NCBI GenBank assembly: GCA_947493255.1 | Contig: CANLQK010000006.1 | Location: 124,001-188,000, forward strand | DNA: 64,000 nt | Direction: 5' to 3' | From: an uncultured Paracoccaceae bacterium | Lineage (GTDB): Bacteria > Pseudomonadota > Alphaproteobacteria > Rhodobacterales > Rhodobacteraceae | Part shown: positions 57,189 through 64,000 of the stretch, piece by piece | Layout of the letters: each line of letters starts with the position of its first letter | Numbering within the stretch: the stretch's first letter is position 1 | Program-made: the position numbers and the translations under genes | The notes under the pieces: generated by a model | Databases searched by the model: none | What the model saw: the letters and a program-made list of their open reading frames with translations, nothing else | What the model was told of the DNA's origin: nothing

Positions 57189-57222
57189 ACAAAAAGGGCG
57201 CCAACCTTCGTTGACGCCCTCA
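57189..57222 (-). terminator. Rho-independent terminator of the iron-binding protein gene
   Basis: AGGGCGCCAA and TTGACGCCCT pair (one mismatch) around CCTTCG, and on the minus strand a T tract follows (AACAAAAA on the plus strand). It lies 20 bp after the fbpA stop. Confidence 0.85.
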
Positions 57223-57241
57223 TAAACTTATCGACTAGGAT

Positions 57242-58255
57242 TTATTCCCAACCAACGTCGTTGAAGATCTGTTGAGCAAGGCCAACATTTGCAGCAACTT
57301 CGGATAGGTCAACGTCATCAGGCTTGAAGATACCCAAAGATGCGACGCTTGGGGAAATACCAACACCTGGTACGGCTGGATATTCATCATTACCCGCAGA
57401 GAAGTACTGCTGCGCTTGGTCAGATGCGAGGTATTCCATGAACTTGATCGCGTTGTCATAGTTCGGTGCATGCGCTGCAACACCGCCGCCGGACAGGTTC
57501 ATGTGCGCGCCTTCAGCTTCTTGGGATGGGAACACCCAACCGATGTCTGCACGTGCGTCTGCTGGCAGGCCGTCTACGTCCTTACGGATGGAGCGTGCGA
57601 AGTAGTATGTGTTGGAGATAGAGATATCACACTCGCCAGAAACCAAGCCACGCAGCTGGTCGGTATCGCCGCCCTGTGGGTCACGTGCAAAGTTGTGAAC
57701 GACACCGGCAGCCCATTCACGTGCAACTTCTTCACCGTGGTTTTCGATGATGGAAGACAACAATGTCTGGGAATAAACGTTGGATGAAGACCGGTGACAT
57801 ACCATGCCTTCATAGGCGTGATCTGCGAGATCAAGGTAGGTCGCAGGTGCGTTTTCAACATCATTCTTATCGAAGAAGATGATACGCGCGCGTTGGGACA
57901 AACCAAACCACTGATTGTCAGCGTCCTGCAAATAGTTTGGGATACGTGCTTCCAGAACATCGCTGTCGATTGACTGAAGAACACCAGCGTTCTTCGCGCG
58001 CTCAAGGCGGGATGTGTCAACTGTCAGCAGAACATCAGCAGGAGAGTTTACACCTTCCGCTTCCATGCGTGCGATCAACTCGTCCGCGTTGCCTTCAATG
58101 CGGTTAATGGTGATGCCAGTCGCTTCTTCAAAGTCAGAATACAGGCGTTCGTCTGTGTCATAGTGGCGTGAGGAATAAAGGTTCAGTTCACCTTCAGCGA
58201 AAGCGGGTGCTGCAGTGCTCAGCAAAAGCGCCGCAAGTGTGAATTTTTTGGTCAT
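57242..58255 (-). CDS. fbpA: Ferric-iron ABC transporter substrate-binding protein (FbpA/IdiA type), 337 aa
   Basis: Periplasmic Fe(III)-binding protein. The signal peptide is FTLAALLLSTAAPAFAEG; then GELNLYSSRHYDTDERLYSDFEEATGI (abbreviated LYSSRHYDTDERLYSDF) matches the FutA/IdiA N-terminus, with the tyrosine pair typical of iron ligands later (SNTYYFARSI). The rest is a bilobal fold, with MVCHRSSSNVYSQTLLSS and GDTDQLRGLVSGECDI. ATG 58255 has AAGGA eight bases upstream. It is on the opposite strand from fbpB. Iron-dependent regulation is expected; the promoter region (58256-58410) has the 8-bp palindrome AGTCGACT but no operator I can name. Confidence 0.94.
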   Translation of the reverse strand: MTKKFTLAALLLSTAAPAFAEGELNLYSSRHYDTDERLYSDFEEATGITINRIEGNADELIARMEAEGVNSPADVLLTVDTSRLERAKNAGVLQSIDSDVLEARIPNYLQDADNQWFGLSQRARIIFFDKNDVENAPATYLDLADHAYEGMVCHRSSSNVYSQTLLSSIIENHGEEVAREWAAGVVHNFARDPQGGDTDQLRGLVSGECDISISNTYYFARSIRKDVDGLPADARADIGWVFPSQEAEGAHMNLSGGGVAAHAPNYDNAIKFMEYLASDQAQQYFSAGNDEYPAVPGVGISPSVASLGIFKPDDVDLSEVAANVGLAQQIFNDVGWE

Positions 58256-58410
58256 CAGGAAGATCCTTCTTATTTCTGACTTTTTCACTCAACTACAAAC
58301 CTCACATCGAGTCGTCAAGGATAGTCGACTAAAATAATCAGAAATAAATCGAACGGTTTTTCTTGACGCAAAGCTGGTTTTTATCCCCTGTGGTTCAAGA
58401 GGGGATGCTA

Positions 58411-59628
58411 ATGGCCAAACACACACTTTCAGACACACCAAGATTGCGCAGTTATGACGTCGTCATCATTGGTGGAGCGATGTACGGATCTGCGGTCGCT
58501 TGGTTCCTAACCGACAACCCTGACTTTGACGGTAGTATTCTCGTCATCGAACGTGACCCTAGCTACGCAAATAGTGCAACGGCACATACGAATTCTTGCA
58601 TCCGGCAACAGTTCAGCAATCCACTGAACGTGGAAATATCTAGATTTGGCGCTGAGTTCATTAAAGGGTTCAAAGGCTTTATGGGGCATGACCCGCGCGT
58701 GCCAGAATTGACGATACAGAGTTATGGTTACATGTATCTTGCCGATACGGACACGTTTGCGAGTCAGCTAAGAGCGGCGCATGCGGTGCAACAGAAAGCA
58801 GGGGCCGCAACCCAGTTAATGACGCCGGACGAAATTCAAGCCGCCTACCCATTTTACAACGTTGATGACCTTAAATTGGGCAGCATCAATACCGTTGACG
58901 AAGGGTACTGGGATGGTGGAACGGTATTCGACTGGTGGCGCAGATCAGCGCAAGAACGGGGCGCAGAATACGTGAATGGAGACGTCATTTCCATGAACCG
59001 CAATGGCCGTAAGGTCGAAAGCGTAACGCTTGCTAACGGCTGCGTTGTGTCTTGCGGAAAAGTCGTAAATGCGACCGGACCGCGGGGCGCGAAGACTGCC
59101 GCAATGGCGGGGATTGAAATACCGGTCGAACCCCGTAAACGGTTCACTTGGATCTTCTCGGCCGAGCAACCTTTAGACCGTGACCTGCCCCTGACAATCG
59201 ACCCATCCGGAGTGCATTTTCGCCAAGACGGGCCGCAAACCTATCTGGCCGGAGGTCATTCTAACTATGACCCTGCTGTTCCCTTTGATGACTTCACGAT
59301 GGACCATAGCATTTGGGAAGATAAGGTTTGGCCAACAATCGCCGCCCGCATACCACAGTTCGAGGCGATAAAAGTCGTCACAGAATGGGCCGGCCATTAC
59401 GATTTTAATACCTTCGATCACAATGCAATTCTTGGCCCCCACACCGAAGTCGAAAACTTCTTTTTTGTGAACGGTTTCTCGGGCCACGGATTGCAACAAT
59501 CACCTGCGATGGGGCGTGGTACGGCTGAACTGCTGACCTACGGCGAATACCGAACGCTAGATCTTAGCCCGTTTGGTTATGACCGGATCGCAACTGGGCG
59601 AAAATTCACGGAAACAGCCATCATTTAG
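58411..59628 (+). CDS. FAD-dependent amine oxidase/dehydrogenase of the DAO family, 405 aa
   Basis: Glycine/D-amino-acid oxidase fold: YDVVIIGGAMYGSAVAWFL (FAD site), then SATAHTNSCIRQQFSNP, KVVNATGPRGAKTAAMAGIEIPV, and the C-terminal NTFDHNAILGPH and FVNGFSGHGLQQSPAMGRG. It resembles sarcosine or dimethylglycine oxidase and FOXRED1-like proteins. ATG 58411 has AGAGGGG upstream; ATG 58405 is possible. Its stop overlaps the EamA gene stop by eight bases, tail to tail. Substrate unknown. Confidence 0.9.
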   Translation: MAKHTLSDTPRLRSYDVVIIGGAMYGSAVAWFLTDNPDFDGSILVIERDPSYANSATAHTNSCIRQQFSNPLNVEISRFGAEFIKGFKGFMGHDPRVPELTIQSYGYMYLADTDTFASQLRAAHAVQQKAGAATQLMTPDEIQAAYPFYNVDDLKLGSINTVDEGYWDGGTVFDWWRRSAQERGAEYVNGDVISMNRNGRKVESVTLANGCVVSCGKVVNATGPRGAKTAAMAGIEIPVEPRKRFTWIFSAEQPLDRDLPLTIDPSGVHFRQDGPQTYLAGGHSNYDPAVPFDDFTMDHSIWEDKVWPTIAARIPQFEAIKVVTEWAGHYDFNTFDHNAILGPHTEVENFFFVNGFSGHGLQQSPAMGRGTAELLTYGEYRTLDLSPFGYDRIATGRKFTETAII

Positions 59629-60595
59629 GTTTTGATTGGTCGTCAGGGTGGCGCCCAATCCAACGTAGGACCGGCCCTGCCCGCATATAGGTCCCCGTTT
59701 CATGACGGGACCGAGTGCGCAGAACAGGGGTCGTCGAAGTATCGTCTGCTTTGCTTTCTCGCAGAACAATATATAGGCCAGACGCGATAATAATGGACGC
59801 CCCAATCAACGTTCCACGATCAATGTTCTCATCGAACAAGAGAGCTCCAAACAACGCTGCCCAAATGATTTGGCTGTACTGCATCGGCGCAATAATAGCG
59901 GCCTCGCCGGATTGATACGCGGTAATGATGCAGCGGTTTGCGACCCACGCAAATGCGGCGACCAAGGCAACAAGACCAAGGTGTTCAATCGGCATAGGTT
60001 TGTACACGAAATACAATGCGCCACCCATAAGGATGAAGTTCGCCATCAATGGATAAATCAACATAACGATTGGGCGTTCGTCCGCCCCAATGCGGCGCAC
60101 AATGATCGACGCCAAAGAGCTGCCGACAGCTGCAGCCAAAGCCGCTGCATGGCCTAATGTTAGGTCAGTGGACCCTGGACGAAGCACGACCAAGACCCCC
60201 GTCAGACCAACAAGCACCGCCATCCAACGACGCAAGCGAACCTTTTCCCCCAAAACTGGAATTGCGAGAATCGTGATAAGCAACGGGGCTGCGAAAAGGA
60301 TTGCGTAGGTCTGCGCCAATGGAAGCACAGTAAACGCATAAAACGCACAAATCGCGGTTGTCACTGCAGACGCAGTTCGCAACGCCATCCACCACGGATG
60401 GCGAGGCACCAACGTGCCCGGTTGGGCGTCACGCATCAAAACGATCATCGCTAATGGAAAACTAAACAACACCGAAAAGAACACGATCTGAAACGGCGAA
60501 TATACGGCCCCGAGGGTCTTAACGAACACGTCATGGGTCGCGAAAATCGCGAATGCAAGAAGTGCCAGCAAGGCGCCTTTGATGTTTGGGGACAT
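59621..60595 (-). CDS. EamA/DMT-family transporter, 324 aa
   Basis: Ten-span drug/metabolite exporter with two EamA repeats: ALLALLAFAIFATHDVFVK at the start, LPLAQTYAILFAAPLLITIL, RRWMAVLVGLTGVLVVLRPG closing the first repeat, and AYQSGEAAIIAPMQYSQIIWAALFGALLFDE in the second (abbreviated GEAAIIAPMQYSQIIWA). I start it at ATG 60595; ATG 60640 is possible but adds a hydrophilic tail and crowds leuB. Basic C-terminal tail. Substrate unknown. Confidence 0.9.
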   Translation of the reverse strand: MSPNIKGALLALLAFAIFATHDVFVKTLGAVYSPFQIVFFSVLFSFPLAMIVLMRDAQPGTLVPRHPWWMALRTASAVTTAICAFYAFTVLPLAQTYAILFAAPLLITILAIPVLGEKVRLRRWMAVLVGLTGVLVVLRPGSTDLTLGHAAALAAAVGSSLASIIVRRIGADERPIVMLIYPLMANFILMGGALYFVYKPMPIEHLGLVALVAAFAWVANRCIITAYQSGEAAIIAPMQYSQIIWAALFGALLFDENIDRGTLIGASIIIASGLYIVLRESKADDTSTTPVLRTRSRHETGTYMRAGPVLRWIGRHPDDQSKPK

Positions 60596-60718
60596 GCCGT
60601 AAGACCTGCTACTCAAGTTGGTGATCTTATCACCATTCATCGCCCAACGGAAATTAGCAAGCGCCTCGAGCAGATTGGGGGAGCTGTGGCCGCCATCACC
60701 GGCGACCACATTGTTCTT

Positions 60719-61822
60719 TTACAAAGATGCGTCGAGCGCTGCGAGGATCGCGTCACCCATTCCGGATGTAGACACTGGAGTTGTGTCTTCGTCACCCAAC
60801 AGGTCGCCAGTGCGCACACCGTCAGCAAGCACTTTTTCTACGGCTTGCTCCAAACGCGTCGCTTCATCGCCTTTGTCGAAGGAATAGCGCAGCGCCATCG
60901 CGAACGACAGAACACAAGCGATTGGGTTCGCTTTACCCTGCCCTGTGATGTCTGGCGCAGAACCGTGTACTGGTTCGTACATTGCCTTCGGGCGGCCATT
61001 CGCCATCGGCGCACCCAATGATGCAGATGGCAACATTCCCAAGGACCCTGTCAGCATCGCGGCACAGTCGGACAAGATGTCGCCGAACAGGTTGTCTGTG
61101 TAAATCACGTCAAACTGCTTAGGCGCGCGTACCAACTGCATTGCGCCGTTGTCTGCGTACATGTGGGACAGTTCTACCTCTGGATAATCGGCGTGAACTT
61201 CGGTCACGACGTCGCGCCACAGAATGCCAGATTCCATAACGTTTGCTTTTTCCATGGAGCACAAACGCTTGTCGCGCTTCATCGCCAATTCAAACGCAGC
61301 CCGTGCACCGCGTTCAATCTCGGCTTCGGTGTAGCGCTGGGTGTTCACACCAACGCGAAGGTTGTCTTCCATGTGAATGCCGCGTGGTTCGCCAAAGTAA
61401 ACACCAGACGTCAGTTCGCGCACGATCATGATGTCGAGGCCAGCAACGATATCTGTTTTCAAAGACGAGAAATCCGCCAATGCGTCAAAACACTGCGCAG
61501 GGCGCAGGTTTGCGAACAGATCCATTTCCTTACGCAAGCGCAGCAGGCCGCGCTCAGGCTTCACTGAAAAATCGAGGTTGTCGTATTTCGGGCCGCCAAC
61601 AGCGCCAAGAAGGACAGCGTCGACTTCTTGCGCTTTGGCCATTGTGTCGTCGTGCAACGGAACACCATGTTTGTCATAGGCAGCACCGCCAACAAGATCT
61701 TCTGACACGTCAAACGCCAAATCACGCTTTGCACCGAACCAGTCGATGATGCGGCGAACTTCGACCATGACTTCGGCACCGATGCCGTCACCAGGCAGGA
61801 TCAATAGGGATGGGTTGGACAT
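60719..61822 (-). CDS. leuB: 3-isopropylmalate dehydrogenase, 367 aa
   Basis: Oxidises and decarboxylates 3-isopropylmalate with NAD+ in leucine synthesis. N-terminal [17 protein letters not shown], the substrate loop [16 protein letters not shown] region, [20 protein letters not shown] with the metal-binding Asp pair, and [16 protein letters not shown] near the cofactor site are diagnostic. AAGGAAAT precedes the ATG. Other leu genes are not in the window. Confidence 0.97.
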   Translation of the reverse strand: MSNPSLLILPGDGIGAEVMVEVRRIIDWFGAKRDLAFDVSEDLVGGAAYDKHGVPLHDDTMAKAQEVDAVLLGAVGGPKYDNLDFSVKPERGLLRLRKEMDLFANLRPAQCFDALADFSSLKTDIVAGLDIMIVRELTSGVYFGEPRGIHMEDNLRVGVNTQRYTEAEIERGARAAFELAMKRDKRLCSMEKANVMESGILWRDVVTEVHADYPEVELSHMYADNGAMQLVRAPKQFDVIYTDNLFGDILSDCAAMLTGSLGMLPSASLGAPMANGRPKAMYEPVHGSAPDITGQGKANPIACVLSFAMALRYSFDKGDEATRLEQAVEKVLADGVRTGDLLGDEDTTPVSTSGMGDAILAALDASL

Positions 61823-61880
61823 GTCATATTTCCTTGGCTAAATCGCGTTGCCATGCGCCTAGCCCGTCTTCCCCCAAGGG

Positions 61881-62777
61881 TCAAGAAACGAGAGGCTTCA
61901 TCCCCTCTGCCAACAGGTCCCAGACGCGGCGAATTCTTGGCGTTTCACGCATTGCTTCGTGGGCTGTTAACCAAATGGGCAAAGCGGGAATTGGGAACCC
62001 TGTTTCGATCGCAACAAGTTCCGGATCATTCGCAACGATGTTTCCTTGTGAAAAGCCAACCCCGCAGCCTGACCTAATGAGGGCCAAAAAGGTCGAATGA
62101 TCATCGCAACGCGTCTTGAAAAAATCTCGCGTTACCTCGAGCCCCGCCCTTTTGAACCCATCAATGATGGCTGTGCTTGTGTCGAAACCTACGAAATCAT
62201 GGTGCTTGAAATCCTGAGGCCCCGTCAAAGGGCCCGCCTTTTTGAGGTAAGACTGTGACGCACACAGGACCAGTTTAATGTCGCCAAGGTACTGCGTCAC
62301 CAAATCAAGTTGCGTCGGGCGATACATGCGAAGCGCTATGTCTGCTTCGCGATATAGCAAATTACTGCTGGCATCTGACGGGGCAAGTTCGATTGAGATC
62401 GCCGGTTCAAGGCGGCGAATTTCTGCGATGATATTTGGCAAGTGATATAGGGCCGTCATGGTGCTGGCCGTAATCCGCACTGTTCCTTCGATCTGCACTG
62501 ACCGGCCAGCAGCAGCCAATGATATTTCATGCATTGCATCCCGCATAGCCCGCGCAGGCGCCATCAGCGCCGCGCCTGTTTCGGTCAGCACCAAACCACG
62601 GGGTTGCCGCGTAAACAGCTCGGCCTGCAACTGTTGTTCAAGGGTCTTAACTTGACGACCCAGCGTAGGCTGGCTGGCCCGAAGAGCGCGCGCAGCAGCA
62701 GACAAAGAGCCTTCTTCTGCCACGGCTAGGAAAGCCTGAACGAGCGACCAGTCTGCGGGGGTTATCAATTTATCCAT
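61881..62777 (-). CDS. LysR-family transcriptional regulator, 298 aa
   Basis: HTH in residues 5-65 (VQAFLAVAEEGSLSAAARALRASQPTLGRQVKTLE; abbreviated SLSAAARALRASQPTLGRQ), effector domain from about 95 (EGTVRITASTMTALYHLP). It is divergent from the epimerase-like gene, 87 bp apart, and likely controls it. An inverted repeat overlaps its start codon. Ligand unknown. Confidence 0.92.
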   Translation of the reverse strand: MDKLITPADWSLVQAFLAVAEEGSLSAAARALRASQPTLGRQVKTLEQQLQAELFTRQPRGLVLTETGAALMAPARAMRDAMHEISLAAAGRSVQIEGTVRITASTMTALYHLPNIIAEIRRLEPAISIELAPSDASSNLLYREADIALRMYRPTQLDLVTQYLGDIKLVLCASQSYLKKAGPLTGPQDFKHHDFVGFDTSTAIIDGFKRAGLEVTRDFFKTRCDDHSTFLALIRSGCGVGFSQGNIVANDPELVAIETGFPIPALPIWLTAHEAMRETPRIRRVWDLLAEGMKPLVS

Positions 62778-62789
62778 TCACAAATGAAT
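62776..62789. promoter_or_regulatory. Inverted repeat ATTCA-N4-TGAAT overlapping the LysR start
   Basis: A perfect 14-bp inverted repeat in the 87-bp divergent gap, covering the first bases of the LysR gene. It could be an autoregulatory site; a LysR site usually also fits T-N11-A, which this does. Confidence 0.35.
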
Positions 62790-62864
62790 ACATGATCTAC
62801 ACATTTTGGCAATTAACCAATGAAGTTGAATAGGTGACAACAGGCCAACAGAAGGAGAATCGAC

Positions 62865-63773
62865 ATGAAACCTATCGTTCTTATCCTTGGCTCAAACGGC
62901 CGCATGGGCCGCAACGCCGCCATCGCATTCAAAGACAACGGGTGGGATGTCCGCCGGTTTAACCGGAAGAAAGATACGCTTTGGGATGCCGCGTGGGGTG
63001 CATCGGTTATCGTAAACGCATGGAACCCGCCCTATCAGGATTGGGCAGACCAAGTGCCAAAGATGACTGATGAGATCATTGAGGTCGCAAAGGCGAGCAA
63101 CGCGACCGTGATTCTGCCCGGGAACGTCTACGTTTATGGCGAACGTGCACCTGCTGAGTTCGGATCTGACACACCGCACCTTGCTGAAAACCCTTTAGGG
63201 CGTATCCGCATCAACATGGAGGCTTCGTATCGTGCTGCCGATATCCAAACGATTGTGGTTCGCGGCGGCGATTACATCGACACCGAAGCCTCAGGCAACT
63301 GGTTCGACATGATTATGTCGAAGAAGGTTTCGAAGGGGGTGTTTACCTCACCTGGCCCATTGGATTGCCCGCGCGCGTATTCCTATTTGCCGGATGTCGC
63401 AGCAACTATGGTTGCATTGGCCAACAAACGCCAAGACTTGGCCAAGTTCGTCGACGTCAATGCGCCAAGCTATACGTTGACAGGTAAACAGTTTGCAGAC
63501 GCAATTAGCGCTGCACTTGATAAACAGGTTTTCGCCAAAGAAATGACGTGGTGGCCCATCAAGTTGCTACGCCCCGTTTGGCCAATGGCGCGCGGCATCT
63601 GTGAAATGCAGTATCTTTGGTCAAAGCCGCACTTCCTGTCGACTGACCGCCAGATGGAGCTATGCCCAGACGTCCAAAGGACACCATTGAAGGAGGCTTT
63701 AATTCGCGCTCTCGATCATCAAATCAACCCAGACAAGGTGGTGAGCACCGGCCATGCCGTTCCCGCCGAGTAG
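62865..63773 (+). CDS. NAD(P)-dependent nucleoside-diphosphate-sugar epimerase-like protein, 302 aa
   Basis: Atypical extended SDR. The N-terminal dinucleotide motif is VLILGSNGRMGRNAAIAF, then VIVNAWNPPYQDWADQ, NVYVYGERAPAEF (with the Y-x3-K region altered) and RIRINMEASYRA. The second half has YSYLPDVAATMVAL and an α-helical C-terminus. AAGGAGAA precedes ATG 62865. The LysR gene opposite is a plausible regulator. Its 3' end overlaps the converging endonuclease-family gene by 75 bp. Substrate unknown. Confidence 0.87.
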   Translation: MKPIVLILGSNGRMGRNAAIAFKDNGWDVRRFNRKKDTLWDAAWGASVIVNAWNPPYQDWADQVPKMTDEIIEVAKASNATVILPGNVYVYGERAPAEFGSDTPHLAENPLGRIRINMEASYRAADIQTIVVRGGDYIDTEASGNWFDMIMSKKVSKGVFTSPGPLDCPRAYSYLPDVAATMVALANKRQDLAKFVDVNAPSYTLTGKQFADAISAALDKQVFAKEMTWWPIKLLRPVWPMARGICEMQYLWSKPHFLSTDRQMELCPDVQRTPLKEALIRALDHQINPDKVVSTGHAVPAE

Positions 63774-64000
63774 ATCAAAATACCGGTCATCGGGTGCAGG
63801 CCAGAACACACCTGCGTCCGTGACCGTCAGATCAGCAGACGGCAAAATATAGGACACACGCAAATTTCCCGGTGTCTCATCGGGCCAATCTGCTGTGTCG
63901 AGGGCCGGCGGACCATTGTGGTTTGGGTCAGCGGCCAACTGTGCCCCTTCGCTTTTGGGCATTGGGTCTTGTAAGGCAGGGTGCGCAAGAAGCCGGATCA
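63699..64000 (-). CDS. Endonuclease/exonuclease/phosphatase family protein (3' part; runs off the right edge)
   Basis: A minus-strand frame open from base 64000 to the stop at 63699-63701 encodes the C-terminal 99 residues. DPNHNGPPALDTADWPDE, LRVSYILPSADLTVTDAGVFWP and AGAHHLVWVDL resemble the end of EEP-family phosphodiesterases (the catalytic SDH replaced by AHH in HHLVWVDL). The start and main catalytic residues are beyond the window. Its last 75 bp overlap the epimerase-like gene. Confidence 0.8.
   Translation of the reverse strand, partial: IRLLAHPALQDPMPKSEGAQLAADPNHNGPPALDTADWPDETPGNLRVSYILPSADLTVTDAGVFWPAPDDRYFDLLGGNGMAGAHHLVWVDLMIESAN

Noticed and set aside
58256-58410. Possible iron-regulator box before fbpA (TGACTTTTTCA, AGTCGACT)
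   Set aside because: The motifs are short and I cannot match them reliably to a known Rhodobacteraceae iron box from memory.

Overview
The window looks like a chromosomal segment of a marine alphaproteobacterium of the Rhodobacteraceae (Roseobacter group). This is an inference from gene content and family resemblance: DUF2794, ZapE, accD-folC, leuB near asd, glutathione-dependent formaldehyde oxidation, AEC and EamA transporters, and Roseobacter-style glycosyltransferases. GC content is moderate and genes are tightly packed, with many ATGA or TGATG overlaps. I see no tRNA, rRNA, CRISPR array, insertion sequence or phage gene.

Region 1 (1-18289) is a surface-polysaccharide locus of the ABC-exporter (group 2 capsule, Kps/Ctr/Bex) type. 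At the left edge, on the minus strand, lies the 5' part of a long gene that fuses an alpha/beta-hydrolase domain to a sulfotransferase domain in one reading frame. Divergent from it runs a plus-strand operon: a two-domain glycosyltransferase (GT2 plus GT-B), a hexapeptide acyltransferase, a GT2, a GT4, and then the export complex KpsE-KpsT-KpsM. An RTX calcium-binding protein and the outer-membrane export lipoprotein (KpsD/Wza-like) follow on the minus strand. After a 744-bp AT-rich gap come a phosphomannomutase/phosphoglucomutase and a CapD/WbpM-type membrane-bound sugar-nucleotide dehydratase. Together these could supply sugars, assemble, acylate, possibly sulfate, and export a capsule. KpsC/KpsS-type initiators are not in the window.

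Region 2 (18290-19222) is a gene-poor stretch that looks like decayed coding sequence.

Region 3 (19223-46280) is mostly core metabolism and housekeeping: LysR, GNAT, 2,4-dienoyl-CoA reductase (fadH), two conserved hypotheticals, a lipoprotein behind ilvD, an ACT protein, accD-folC-secreted protein, two tandem periplasmic rhodanese-like proteins that have lost the catalytic cysteine, a LysM protein and zapE. Then come an MFS transporter and a compact minus-strand run (hydrolase, ornithine cyclodeaminase family, HAD, DUF188, then fghA, nitroreductase, AEC transporter). A TetR gene follows with three matching inverted-repeat operators and a 58-residue secreted protein between them. The region ends with formaldehyde dehydrogenase, an I78 inhibitor lipoprotein, DUF2794, and an NlpC/P60-aminopeptidase pair.

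Region 4 (46281-64000) holds catabolic and uptake modules: LysR with a GMC oxidoreductase-aldehyde dehydrogenase operon, a 3-hydroxyisobutyrate-dehydrogenase-like and a Gfo/Idh/MocA oxidoreductase, asd, an MFS transporter, ferric-iron ABC transporter permease and binding protein (on opposite strands, no ATPase in view), an FAD amine-oxidase-like enzyme, an EamA exporter, leuB, a LysR-epimerase pair, and the 3' part of an endonuclease/exonuclease/phosphatase-family gene running off the right edge.

The items most worth a second look are the hydrolase-sulfotransferase fusion, the cysteine-less rhodanese pair, the TetR operator triplet with its small secreted protein, the split RTX protein inside the capsule locus, and the repeated convergent gene pairs that overlap at their stop codons.
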